Source of the DNA: Nocardia nova
GTDB lineage: Bacteria > Actinomycetota > Actinomycetes > Mycobacteriales > Mycobacteriaceae
Direction: 5' to 3'
DNA: 64,000 bases
Assembly (NCBI RefSeq): GCF_002933465.1
Contig: NZ_PSZE01000027.1
Coordinates: forward strand, 1 to 64,000
The notes beneath the pieces are model-generated. The model saw nothing but the letters and a program-made list of their open reading frames with translations. It was not told where the DNA came from and ran no database searches. A program made the position numbers and the translations under genes. Positions within the stretch are counted from its first letter, which is position 1, and each line of letters begins with the position of its first letter. Shown piece by piece: positions 43,862 through 52,966 of the stretch.

Positions 43862-44799
43862 TGGCGCGCAACCCCCTTCTTGTCCGCGAATCGGGTGTGG
43901 CTGTGCCCGATCGGTGGCAGATGAAGCTGCTCGCAGGTGTGTATTCGCATGCGTCGGCGGCGCGGGAGATGGCCGCTGCGGCGCGGGCAGGGCGGGAGGA
44001 GACCGGTGAGCTTCCGCCGCCGTCGTGGTCGCGGGCTTTCCGCACCGAGGTCCTGCTCGGCCAAGAACTCGAGAAAGCGGGACTGGCCGCCGGGGTGCCG
44101 CGCGAGTGGCTGAACCAGGCGCGCACGCGCGCCCATCTGGCACAGCCGTGGCGACGTGACCTGCACTGGCGCATCCCGAAACCGGTGGACCGGACCAGGA
44201 TGCTGGTCGGGCTGGCCGGTGAGGCGCACCGGATTCAAGACCTCGCCGCAGTGGCGGTCGCCTACGAGCACCGCGGCGCGCACGCCGAACCAGGCACTGC
44301 GACCTGGGTCATGCGCAACCTGCGCCGATCCCGCACCCGTCTGGTCCAACTCGCACGGCTGCTCGCCGTGACCGATGACGAAGCCCAGCGAATGTGGAAC
44401 TCGCCCCAGCACTGGGCCGCCGCCGCCGAGGGGGCCCGCGACGCGAGTGTCGACGAACTCGACTCCCGCTGGCGCACCCACGCCCGCAGCGACCAGACCA
44501 GCATCGTCCTGCAGGCCCGCGCACTCACCAAATCCGGCATCACCACACCAACCAGCGCCGCACTCCCATCACCCGATCAGATCCTCCAGATCCTTCGAAA
44601 CGAGCTCGGACACAACACAGTTCCTATATCCGAGGCCTCAGACCGGCGTCCGGCAGCCGATCTGGTCGCACCGGCCGGGCAAGGCATCGATAGGGCGCTG
44701 GCCGCAGCCGGAATCGGCAGCGGCGGCCATAACGGCCTGGTGGCGGATCTTCCGCCGCTGCCACGACAGCCCGGCACCGGAGTCGAGGTCGAACTATGA
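43858..44799 (+). CDS. Array protein 1 (GVP-W-AR family)
   Basis: A 313-residue soluble helical protein. The family motif GVPREWLNQAR is at 79-89 and a downstream domain holds ELDSRWRTHAR (about 200-210). The C-terminus carries a weak form of the shared tag (GIDRALAAAG) and ends VEVEL. MWNSPQHW recurs in a related form in array protein 5. It overlaps the next gene by ATGA. I know no family for it. The seven array proteins are probably tandem duplicates that diverged. Confidence 0.65.
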   Translation: MMARNPLLVRESGVAVPDRWQMKLLAGVYSHASAAREMAAAARAGREETGELPPPSWSRAFRTEVLLGQELEKAGLAAGVPREWLNQARTRAHLAQPWRRDLHWRIPKPVDRTRMLVGLAGEAHRIQDLAAVAVAYEHRGAHAEPGTATWVMRNLRRSRTRLVQLARLLAVTDDEAQRMWNSPQHWAAAAEGARDASVDELDSRWRTHARSDQTSIVLQARALTKSGITTPTSAALPSPDQILQILRNELGHNTVPISEASDRRPAADLVAPAGQGIDRALAAAGIGSGGHNGLVADLPPLPRQPGTGVEVEL

Positions 44800-45737
44800 C
44801 CGGGCCGGAACGCGCTGTCGGTGCGGCCGGTCGGCGTCCGGTTGCGCCGAATGCGGCGCAGAAGGCACTGCTGCGGCGGTTGTGTGCGGTGGCGTCCCAG
44901 ACGAGGGTGTTGCTCGATACCGCCCGAAACGACTATGAGACAGGAGTTTTAGCAGAACCTGCCTGGTTCGGGCGCCTGGATGCCCTCATGGCGCGCAGCG
45001 CCGCGCTGGTGAAGCTGGGCCACGCCGGTGGGATACCGCAGCGGTGGATCGATCTCGCTCGCCAGCAGGGCGAGCGCGGCACGGGGTGGCGGACCCCGCA
45101 ACGATGGCCCGTCCCGCACCCCGTGCACCGGGCCCGCCTCATCGACGACCTCGCGGCCGAAGCCCGCGAACTCAGCGACGTCATGGCCGTCCATGCCGCC
45201 TACCGCACCCATGCCCGCAGCGACGAACCCGAATCGCTGCGCACACGAATCGAAGCCACAACAGCGTTGCGCCACGAGCGTCTGACCTCGATCGCGGCGC
45301 TCTTGGATCTTATCGGACCCGAACGTGACCGGATCAGGCCCGCCTCGGATCCGATCTGGGCCCGCGCTCTGGCGGCCACGGTGCGAGACCGTGGTCCCGA
45401 CCTGCTGGCACAGCAATGGCGCGCCCACGCCGAACACGAACCCACATCGGTGGCGGCCTACCGACTGCTGACCGACCACGGCGACCTCGACTTCATCACG
45501 GATTCCGCCATCGCGCCCGTCCCCGCGGTGATGGTCGAGCACATCGCCGCAGCTCTGCGGCTGCCACCCGGTCTGGCTGCTCACGACCTGCCACTCGGCG
45601 CAGCCACAGACAGCGCCGTGACCGCCGCGTTAGGCGAGCCGCGATCCGTCGAATTCCCCGCGCCAACTGCCGGCGACCAGCAGCACGTCGGCGCCGGCCC
45701 GGCACTCATACATCGCGACAGCGGCCCCAGCCCGTGA
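44796..45737 (+). CDS. Array protein 2 (GIP-W-AR family)
   Basis: A 313-residue helical protein. The N-terminal region NAAQKALLRRLCAVAS matches array protein 3 (NAAQAALLRRLRDVAD). The family motif GIPQRWIDLAR is at 79-89, followed by RGTGW. QQWRAHAEHEP (about 207) corresponds to the W-R-x-H-A motif of protein 1. The C-terminus has a weak tag (SAVTAALGEP) and ends SGPSP. There is no signal peptide or membrane segment. Function is unknown. Confidence 0.65.
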   Translation: MTGPERAVGAAGRRPVAPNAAQKALLRRLCAVASQTRVLLDTARNDYETGVLAEPAWFGRLDALMARSAALVKLGHAGGIPQRWIDLARQQGERGTGWRTPQRWPVPHPVHRARLIDDLAAEARELSDVMAVHAAYRTHARSDEPESLRTRIEATTALRHERLTSIAALLDLIGPERDRIRPASDPIWARALAATVRDRGPDLLAQQWRAHAEHEPTSVAAYRLLTDHGDLDFITDSAIAPVPAVMVEHIAAALRLPPGLAAHDLPLGAATDSAVTAALGEPRSVEFPAPTAGDQQHVGAGPALIHRDSGPSP

Positions 45738-45813
45738 CCGCGCAGGGGCAGACCCTCTCGAGCCGCTGACTATCCGGCGGCGGAGCACAGAGCTCAAGAC
45801 CAGGAGCAAAAGG

Positions 45814-46767
45814 ATGACGACTCCCCACCCGACACCCGATCCAGCCCGCATCGGAGCGCAGACGTCGACCGTCTCGTCGGGCAGCGACCATGTCCGGGGA
45901 CCGAACGCCGCCCAGGCTGCGCTGCTGCGGCGTTTGCGTGACGTCGCCGACGGACTGCGCCGGATGCAGGAAACCGGCCGTTTCGGAGGCGAATTCGGTC
46001 ACTTTCCCTCCGAACTGTGGAACGACTACCTCGAGGAGATGCACGACCGCGTCGACGCACTCACCGCCCTCGGGCGCGCCGGCGGCATCGCTTCACCGTG
46101 GCTCGACTACGCCCGCACCACCACTGCGGCCGGACAGATACCCGACCGCTGGCCTGACACAGACCCGCGAGCCCGCGCCGAACTGATCGCCGCAGTGGGC
46201 GGGCAGGCGCGGGAGCTGGGGCACATCGCGGCCGTGCATGCCGCCTACCGGGCCCGGATCGCCGCTCAACCCGACCGAGAGCAGGACGCTATCGCTGAAA
46301 TGCTGGGCCAGCGATGGGATCGCATCGGCACGGTGGCGGCTCTGCTGAAACCTGTTGGCGCCGAACGCGAAAAAATTTGGCCCGGCCCCGACAGTCCCGC
46401 ATGGCTCGCCTCTTTCACGCAGCCAATACGCGACATCGGGCCTGCCGAGCTGTCACGACGATGGCATACCCACCTGTCAGCTCCGGATGCCGACGTGACC
46501 ACGCATGCGTCGCTGGCCGACTACGGCGACTTGATCTGGGACCCCGACCGCGAACTGGTGCCGCCACCGCAATCACTGATCGCCCAAATCAGCGCCGAGT
46601 TGCATCCCGGCCGCAGTGTCGACAAGCCGGTCAGTGGTGGCGCCGCGATCGACGCCGATATCGCCGCTGCACTCCCTGATTTGCCCCGCGCATTTGTGCC
46701 GGAGAGCCCCACACCTGACCCGAATCAGGCTGCAGGCCCCGCCCTCGACACCGGACCCGAACCGTGA
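45814..46767 (+). CDS. Array protein 3 (GIP-W-AR family)
   Basis: A 317-residue helical protein. GIASPWLDYAR (91-101) is the family motif and SRRWHTHLSAP the second shared motif. The C-terminal tag reads ADIAAALPDLP and the tail ends DTGPEP. The N-terminal 25 residues are Thr/Pro/Ser-rich. It begins at ATG 45814 after a 76-base gap from protein 2. It is closest to protein 2 by eye. Confidence 0.65.
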   Translation: MTTPHPTPDPARIGAQTSTVSSGSDHVRGPNAAQAALLRRLRDVADGLRRMQETGRFGGEFGHFPSELWNDYLEEMHDRVDALTALGRAGGIASPWLDYARTTTAAGQIPDRWPDTDPRARAELIAAVGGQARELGHIAAVHAAYRARIAAQPDREQDAIAEMLGQRWDRIGTVAALLKPVGAEREKIWPGPDSPAWLASFTQPIRDIGPAELSRRWHTHLSAPDADVTTHASLADYGDLIWDPDRELVPPPQSLIAQISAELHPGRSVDKPVSGGAAIDADIAAALPDLPRAFVPESPTPDPNQAAGPALDTGPEP

Positions 46768-46829
46768 CAGCAACCCAACCAACCGAAAACAGCAACAACG
46801 CAGATCAATCCGAACCCAGGAGATCGCCG

Positions 46830-47744
46830 ATGACCGAACCACAATCACCGCTCGTCCAGCGAAGACCGGTGTGGCAGCAAAGACTGCTCGACCGGATCCA
46901 GGACTTGTCCGACGACCGCGCCCGGCTCCTGCGCGAGGGCTACGACACGCCGCCCGGGGCGGGGGAGTTGTCCATGCTGGCATGGCGCACTCAGCTGCTG
47001 CAGCTGGCGGCTGACCGCAGCGAGATCGAAGCCCGCGCGTTCGCGATCGGCATCCCGCCCGCCGAAGTTGGCGCCGCCCGAGCGGCGGGAAGCCGCGGAC
47101 GCCGAGCCGACCTCAACCCCGAGCCCGGCGCCGATGCGCTGCGCGAGCACATGATGGGCTGGGTGGCCAGCGACGTATGGCAGATCCAGCACATGGCCGG
47201 GATCGACGTCGCCCACCGGATGCGGGCGGTCACCGACGCACCCCGGTTCGAGCCCGAACCGTGGATGGTCGCTCAGTTCGAGCGCAACCTGAGCGCGTTG
47301 TGGATCCGGGCCGGCAACGTCGCCGACGCGATCGGCCTCACCGTCGACGAATCCGCCGGAATGTGGGCGCGGACCGGCAGGGACTGGCAGCGAATCCTCG
47401 ACGCCACGACACATACCTACGACAACGAAGCAGTCGAGGAACGCTGGCGCGTCTACGCCCGCCCAGGCATCGAAACCAGCGTGATACGCGATGCCACGGC
47501 CATCACCCTGCGCCTGGACGTCGCCCTGTTCGAACAACCCGTGCGCATCCCCACGCCGCACGCCATGAAAACCGCCGCCGCAGCGGCATTCCTGTCCAGA
47601 CCGGCGACCGGTACCGACACCGTCGCCAATGCGGTCGACCGCGCTCTGCCCACCGAGGCCGACCACACCCACTGGAACACACCCACACCCACCGGCCCAC
47701 CACCGCATTCCAGCCACAACCTCGACGCCGGAACCCAGCTATGA
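46830..47744 (+). CDS. Array protein 4 (GIP-AR family)
   Basis: A 304-residue protein. ATG 46830 is chosen because AGGAG (46818-46822) fits and the next array protein also begins MTEP. GTG 46764 overlaps the previous stop but looks less likely. The family motif GIPPAEVGAAR is at 74-84 and EERWRVYARPG at about 205. The C-terminal tag is NAVDRALP followed by HTHW. It ends DAGTQL. Confidence 0.65.
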   Translation: MTEPQSPLVQRRPVWQQRLLDRIQDLSDDRARLLREGYDTPPGAGELSMLAWRTQLLQLAADRSEIEARAFAIGIPPAEVGAARAAGSRGRRADLNPEPGADALREHMMGWVASDVWQIQHMAGIDVAHRMRAVTDAPRFEPEPWMVAQFERNLSALWIRAGNVADAIGLTVDESAGMWARTGRDWQRILDATTHTYDNEAVEERWRVYARPGIETSVIRDATAITLRLDVALFEQPVRIPTPHAMKTAAAAAFLSRPATGTDTVANAVDRALPTEADHTHWNTPTPTGPPPHSSHNLDAGTQL

Positions 47745-47808
47745 CCAGCACCAGACCCATCCGAACCCGCTGACACGCAGCGTAATTTCCCGCCAAGAGG
47801 TATCGACC

Positions 47809-48771
47809 ATGACCGAACCTGACCCCGCAGTATCGATCGAACAGTGGCAGGCGAAGTTGCTGGCCCGCATCGACCGCCTCGCGCGCGAGCACGCGACGGT
47901 GCAGGCACGCGGCTTCGGCGGCTACGCCGGCACCGACGGCACGCCCGAACAAGAGTGGCGCTCGCATCTGGACGCGTTGGAAGCCGAACGCGAAACCACC
48001 GAGCAACTGGCCATCGAGCTCGGCATCCCGCCCCAATGGGTCGACCGCGCCCGAACCAACGGTGTCGAAGCAGCCGAACTCCCCACGCCCACAACCGAAA
48101 TTGCGCAGGCTGTCGCGCCTCCGAGCCCAGCAGCCGGGATACCCGAGGCCTCCGCGTCGGCGTCGAAGCAGTTGTTCATCGATATGGCTGTCGTCGATGT
48201 GTGGCATGTGCATCGGATGGCACTGCTGTCAGCGGCGCGCGATGCCCGCCTCAGCGCCGGCCGTTTGGGGTTAGGCGCCGACCCGGTCGCCGATATGCAG
48301 TTCCACCGCACCATGAATCTGCACCATCAGCGCGCGACCGGGCTGTCCGACGCCGCGCAACTGTCGGCGCCCGAGGTCGACGCCCTATGGAACAGCCCGC
48401 AAGTCCATACCGCCCGCCAGCAGGCCGCCGCGCAGATCAACCGATGGGACGACCTGCAACTGGAATTCGAATGGCGCCGCTACACCCGACCCACAACGGA
48501 CCCAGCGTTGCCGCCCTACATCCCCGTCGACCCGGACACCGGAGCCCCGACCACCCACGCACAGGCACGCCCACCCGACCCCGACGAATTGATCGCGCGC
48601 GCCGCCGCCGCGCTCGGTATCGACCCCGAGCGCACCGACCGGCTCCCGATCCACCACGCAACCGCCATCGATATCGCTCTGCCCGAAGCCACCGCCCGTG
48701 ACTGGGCCCCCGACCCCGCCACCGCACCACCGCCAACCTCCACACGACCCGACCTCGGACCCGAACCCTGA
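47809..48771 (+). CDS. Array protein 5 (GIP-W-AR family)
   Basis: A 320-residue protein. ATG 47809 is chosen by analogy to protein 4 and a nearby AAGAGG. The family motif GIPPQWVDRAR is at 72-82. MALLSAARDARLS and DALWNSPQVHTARQ lie in the middle, and FEWRRYTRP corresponds to the second motif. The C-terminal tag is TAIDIALP followed by RDW, ending LGPEP. It is helical and acidic, with no export signal. Confidence 0.65.
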   Translation: MTEPDPAVSIEQWQAKLLARIDRLAREHATVQARGFGGYAGTDGTPEQEWRSHLDALEAERETTEQLAIELGIPPQWVDRARTNGVEAAELPTPTTEIAQAVAPPSPAAGIPEASASASKQLFIDMAVVDVWHVHRMALLSAARDARLSAGRLGLGADPVADMQFHRTMNLHHQRATGLSDAAQLSAPEVDALWNSPQVHTARQQAAAQINRWDDLQLEFEWRRYTRPTTDPALPPYIPVDPDTGAPTTHAQARPPDPDELIARAAAALGIDPERTDRLPIHHATAIDIALPEATARDWAPDPATAPPPTSTRPDLGPEP

Positions 48772-48907
48772 CCGCCGCACCGCCAACTCCCGGTGATGGC
48801 GCTGGCGCCGCCCTCACTTCAAACCCGATTCCACCCCGATACCGCGAGGACATCCCGTCACGCCACGACCACCGGTCGCGGCCCGCTTCACCAGAAGGCG
48901 GAACACG

Positions 48908-49789
48908 ATGTCCGAAAACACATTCCCACCATCGAATCCTCACGGCGTCAACGCCGCCCCCGCAGCGAGCCCACCTCTCTCCGGAGCAGCGGCCTCTCCT
49001 CCGGTACCCGCGACAGCGTTTCGATCCCGCACCGTAGCCAGCCCGCTGGCCGTCCGGTTCGGCCCAGACGACCCCGACGCGGTGCGCGCGACCGCACTGC
49101 GCGCCGTGCAGGACTCGATGAAGCGCTACATCGACTGGCAACAGCACCCGGCCCCCGACACCACCACCGCGGGTTCCGGCGAGTGGCGGCTGACCGCGAT
49201 CAACGGCATCGAAGACGACCTACGCCGCGCCTACCTCGACGCCGTCCACGGCGGGGTGCCGATCAGCGACATCGACACCGCCCACGACCTCGGACTGGCC
49301 GGTGTCGGGTGGGACCAGCAACCGGCTCACCCGCTGCTGGGACGGCTCGAACATCTCGCCCACGCACTCACCCTCGCTGAGGCCCGCGCCGGCACCGACC
49401 GTACCCGGATACGCGACCTCGAACACGAACTCGCCCAAGCCAACGCGCGCATCGAAGCCCTGTCCGAAGACCTCGCACACGCGCGCAACACCATCGCCAA
49501 GCAGACCGAGGAACTGGTCGACGCCGAATGGCTGACCGGCGACCGACACCACAACACCCAACCAGGCCCGCAACCCGCCCGCGCACTCGCCCGCATGAAC
49601 ACCGAACTGGCGCTGGCCAACGAGATCGACGCCCTGCAACGCGGACCGGCGACCGACACCAGCGGCGGGATCAATACAGCGATCGACAACGCACTGCCCA
49701 GCCACCCCGACTACTGGCCCGAAACCACCGACCCCGACACCGGGCCACCGCCAGCCACGTCGGATCACGGGCCGGAGGTAGAGCTGTGA
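48908..49789 (+). CDS. Array protein 6 with coiled coil
   Basis: A 293-residue protein. The N-terminal 45 residues are Pro/Ala/Ser-rich. A degenerate family motif GVPISDIDTAH is at 116-126, followed by GVGW. A coiled coil spans about 155-205 (LEHELAQANARIEALSEDLA). The C-terminal tag is the clearest copy: TAIDNALP followed by PDYW, ending PEVEL. It overlaps the next gene by GTGA. The 136-base gap before it shows no other gene. Confidence 0.65.
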   Translation: MSENTFPPSNPHGVNAAPAASPPLSGAAASPPVPATAFRSRTVASPLAVRFGPDDPDAVRATALRAVQDSMKRYIDWQQHPAPDTTTAGSGEWRLTAINGIEDDLRRAYLDAVHGGVPISDIDTAHDLGLAGVGWDQQPAHPLLGRLEHLAHALTLAEARAGTDRTRIRDLEHELAQANARIEALSEDLAHARNTIAKQTEELVDAEWLTGDRHHNTQPGPQPARALARMNTELALANEIDALQRGPATDTSGGINTAIDNALPSHPDYWPETTDPDTGPPPATSDHGPEVEL

Positions 49790-51048
49790 CCACTCTGGAC
49801 GAGCCGCTGGGGTTCACCAACCCCGACTACTACCACGACGCTGCCTCGCACACCGAGAGGCAGCTGCGCGCCGACTTCGCCCGCTACTACCAGCTGCGCG
49901 AGATCGCGCCCTCCGCCGCCACTGCCGAGGCACGAGCCGAATTCAACTCCCGCGCTGATGAGTTGGCGATCCGTTGGGCGCGGCACGAGTCCGAACACTG
50001 GCGCGGCACCTGGGCGGGACTGCAACGAGTCGTGGCCGGATGGCGAACCCAACCGGAGATCGCGCGCCGCAACTACGACCAAATCGCGCGCGCCCGCGCT
50101 ACCGGCGAGGTAGCGATCGACGACGACATCTGGCGCACCCTGCAACAAGCCCGCCTGATCACTGGGCACGGCACCGGCACGATCACCGGCTCCACCCAAG
50201 ACGCCGCCCGCCGCTACCCCTACCTGCAACCCAACATGGGCGCCACCGCGGCGCCGACGACGCGAGCGGACAACGAGATCGATCGCCGCAGCGCGGTCGA
50301 ACGCACGCTGGGCGCACCCAGAAATCCGGCAGTCGCGTTGCCGAGCCTCGCGAAGGTCGACGCGGTCATCGCCGACACCGACGAACTGCTCGAGACCGAG
50401 GAAACAGCAGCCGATCTCGACGACGGCCGCGATGCACGAAAAATGCTGCTGCCCCGGGCAGTTCGCGATGCACCGATCTCGGCCGACTACAGCGACACCG
50501 AAACATGGCAACGCCGCCACGCCGATGCCCTGCGAGAAGTGCAGGATCTCGCGGCCGAGCACAGCACCGTCGCCGACGGGCTCAACGGAATCGACGACCA
50601 AGCCCGTATCGCCCGGCTCGACCGATTGCGGGCCGGGCTGAGCGCCGCGCGACGCGACGCTCTCGCCGTCGGACTCACCGACGACCAGGTACACACCGCA
50701 TACACCACCGGCCGCGACGGAACCTACTGGGCCACACAACCATCCGATCCCCATTTGGGACGTATCGCCCAACTCCTCGAACACCGCGACACCGCCCGCG
50801 CCGCCGCCGACTCCTACCGAACCCAGCTCACCGGAACAATTGCCGCCCAGCCAGATCCCAGCCTCACCACGACAGAAACGGCCATGCCGGTCACTCACAG
50901 CACTTCCGACGTAAGGACAGGTGCTGCGACCAGCAGTGCGGTCGACACCGCACTTCCCGACCCCCAGTCCGGCGAATGGGCCCCCGCCGCTTCCGAGGCG
51001 GCCGCGAAAGAGATTGTTGCCCAAGCTGATCGCGAGGTGAGCTTGTGA
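49786..51048 (+). CDS. Array protein 7, the longest member
   Basis: A 420-residue protein starting at GTG 49786, overlapping the previous stop. The first half is helical with many Trp, Arg and Tyr residues (RWARHESEHWRGTWAGLQRV). The family motif is diverged: GLTDDQVHTAY followed by GRDGTYW, in the C-terminal third. The tag is SAVDTALP followed by GEW, ending REVSL. It is the last array gene before the coupling protein. Confidence 0.65.
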   Translation: MTTLDEPLGFTNPDYYHDAASHTERQLRADFARYYQLREIAPSAATAEARAEFNSRADELAIRWARHESEHWRGTWAGLQRVVAGWRTQPEIARRNYDQIARARATGEVAIDDDIWRTLQQARLITGHGTGTITGSTQDAARRYPYLQPNMGATAAPTTRADNEIDRRSAVERTLGAPRNPAVALPSLAKVDAVIADTDELLETEETAADLDDGRDARKMLLPRAVRDAPISADYSDTETWQRRHADALREVQDLAAEHSTVADGLNGIDDQARIARLDRLRAGLSAARRDALAVGLTDDQVHTAYTTGRDGTYWATQPSDPHLGRIAQLLEHRDTARAAADSYRTQLTGTIAAQPDPSLTTTETAMPVTHSTSDVRTGAATSSAVDTALPDPQSGEWAPAASEAAAKEIVAQADREVSL

Positions 51049-51112
51049 ATCACCTCGGCCACGGTTATGCACAGGCATTCACAACGTTATCCCCAGTCTG
51101 GGTGAGGGCAGT
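51046..51112. other. Gap with DnaA-box-like sequences before the coupling-protein gene
   Basis: TTATGCACA (51065-51073) matches the DnaA-box form TTATNCACA, and TTATCCCCA (51087-51095) is a near match. GTGAAT (51046-51051) is mirrored by ATTCAC (51077-51082). This is one of few real gaps in the operon. It could be a binding site for transfer or replication proteins, or chance. Confidence 0.3.
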
Positions 51113-51115
51113 GTG

Positions 51116-52966
51116 ATGGCGCGGCAGACGCGGCGCCGCACCACCGGAGGATTGGCCGAGGAAACCTGGCTGCTGCTCATAGCCCTCGGTCTCATTGGGT
51201 TGGCGCTGCTCGCATGGGCGGCCCTGTCGGCCGGAAGCTGGTGCGCCGGACTGCCTGTCACCGCCCACCCAGTCGCCGCGCTACTGCAGGTGATGGCCGG
51301 CCGGCATCGCTGGCCGTGGCAATCCAGCGTAGTCATGGCGATAGCGCTGGCGGCCATCGGCGCGTTCGCGACCGTATCTCGCAGGCGGTGGGCATCGGTG
51401 CGGCGCAGCGACATCGACCGCGCGGCACGCACGATGGTGTCCCCGCGCCAGATCTCCGCGGCGCGACAGCAGGACAACACCAGCGCCGCCGAACGGCTGC
51501 TCAAAGACGCACCAGCCCACATCCAGGCGCTGCCGGGGCCGCCGCTGGGCCGCACCGTCGTCGGCGGGATCGAGTTGTTCGTGCCGGCCGAGATGGGCGT
51601 GTTCATCGCGGCCGGGCAGCGCACCGGCAAAACGATGGCGTGGGCGATCCCGGCCGTGCTGAGCGCGTGGGGGCCGGTCCTGGCGACCTCCAACAAACCA
51701 GACCTTTACCGGCACACCGTGTTCGGTTGCGAACAGCGTGGACGCGTGTGGCTGTGTGACCTGCAAGCCGTGACCGGGCAGCCGGTGTGCGGGTTCTGGG
51801 TCGACCTACTCGACCGCGTCCGAACATTGGCTGCCGCACGAAAGTTGGCCTCATTCTTCGTTTCCGGGGCGTCGGGGTCGGCGTCAGAACGCGCGAACGC
51901 TCGTGTCGACTCCTACTTCGACGGCGGCGCTCAAGAACTGCTGGCCTTGTACCTTCTGGCCGCCGCGTGTGTCGACGGCGACCTGCTCCACGTCGCCGAA
52001 TGGCTGTCCAGCGATCAAGACCAGACACCCATCCTGATCCTGCGCCACCACCATCACGCCCGCGCGGCACAACGCATCTCGGACGCCCAAGGCTTGTATG
52101 CGCGCCAACGCGATGGCCTGTACGACATGGCGCGCAGGTTTTTGAACGTGCTCTCCGACGAAGGCTACGCCACCATGATCACCCCACCTGCTCGCAGACG
52201 CATCAGCGTCTACGAAACCAGCGACGCGATCGTCATCGACACCTCGCTGGCTCCGACGACGCACGACCTGCCCGAATTCAAACCCGCGAACTTCGTCACC
52301 AGCAACGACACCCTGTTCGCGTTATCGATGACCGGACCGGACTCCGCCGCCGCCCTCACCGCCGCCCTCGTCGGCCAAATCCTGGAATCAGCGCTGACCT
52401 TCGCCCGCGCACGCCCCGACGGCCGCCTCGCCGTGCCGCTGCTGGCGGTGCTCGACGAAGCGGCCAACTGCGCGCTCATCGACGCACTGCCCAGCTACTA
52501 CACCTACGCCGCCGGATGCGGGGTCATCCTGCTGACCATCGTGCAAGTACTCGAACAAGCCGAAGACCTCTGGGGCGCAAACGGTCTGACCGTCATCCGC
52601 GCACAATCCATCGAAATCTACGGCGGCAACATCGCCACCCCCGCCTACCTCGAACAGTGGACGCGACTCGTTGACGACCACGACGTTGCCGACCACTCCC
52701 GCTCGACCGGGCCCGGTGGCACCAACCGCAGCACGAGCTGGCGCGCCGAACCCATCCTCAACGTCGCCAAACTCGCACGCCTACCCAAAGACCGAGCCCT
52801 GGTCCGCCTCCCCGGCCACGAACCGATCCTGATCGAAAAACAGTTCTGGTGGAACAACCCCACCCTTGAACCACTCGTCACCCGCTCCCTGGCCCGCTAC
52901 ACCAACGCACCCACACAACCCGCGCGGCCGGAAAACGCTGGTGGCGCAGAAGAAGTCGAACTATGA
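51116..52966 (+). CDS. TraG/VirD4-type coupling protein (T4CP)
   Basis: About 616 residues. ATG 51116 is chosen with GAGGG 7 bases upstream; GTG 51113 is also possible. Two N-terminal membrane segments lie at about 15-40 and 60-85. Walker A is AAGQRTGKTMAW (about 165-176) and Walker B is LLAVLDEAANCALI (about 440-453). ATSNKPDLY and ILLTIVQVLEQAEDLWG are typical of TraG/TraD. The protein recruits DNA or proteins to the channel. It ends EEVEL like several array proteins, partly because the sequence also serves the next gene's start. Confidence 0.9.
   Translation: MARQTRRRTTGGLAEETWLLLIALGLIGLALLAWAALSAGSWCAGLPVTAHPVAALLQVMAGRHRWPWQSSVVMAIALAAIGAFATVSRRRWASVRRSDIDRAARTMVSPRQISAARQQDNTSAAERLLKDAPAHIQALPGPPLGRTVVGGIELFVPAEMGVFIAAGQRTGKTMAWAIPAVLSAWGPVLATSNKPDLYRHTVFGCEQRGRVWLCDLQAVTGQPVCGFWVDLLDRVRTLAAARKLASFFVSGASGSASERANARVDSYFDGGAQELLALYLLAAACVDGDLLHVAEWLSSDQDQTPILILRHHHHARAAQRISDAQGLYARQRDGLYDMARRFLNVLSDEGYATMITPPARRRISVYETSDAIVIDTSLAPTTHDLPEFKPANFVTSNDTLFALSMTGPDSAAALTAALVGQILESALTFARARPDGRLAVPLLAVLDEAANCALIDALPSYYTYAAGCGVILLTIVQVLEQAEDLWGANGLTVIRAQSIEIYGGNIATPAYLEQWTRLVDDHDVADHSRSTGPGGTNRSTSWRAEPILNVAKLARLPKDRALVRLPGHEPILIEKQFWWNNPTLEPLVTRSLARYTNAPTQPARPENAGGAEEVEL

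Noticed and set aside
49765..51078. Open frame of 437 codons opposite array protein 7
   Set aside because: Shadow frame. The plus-strand gene fits the array motifs and overlaps.
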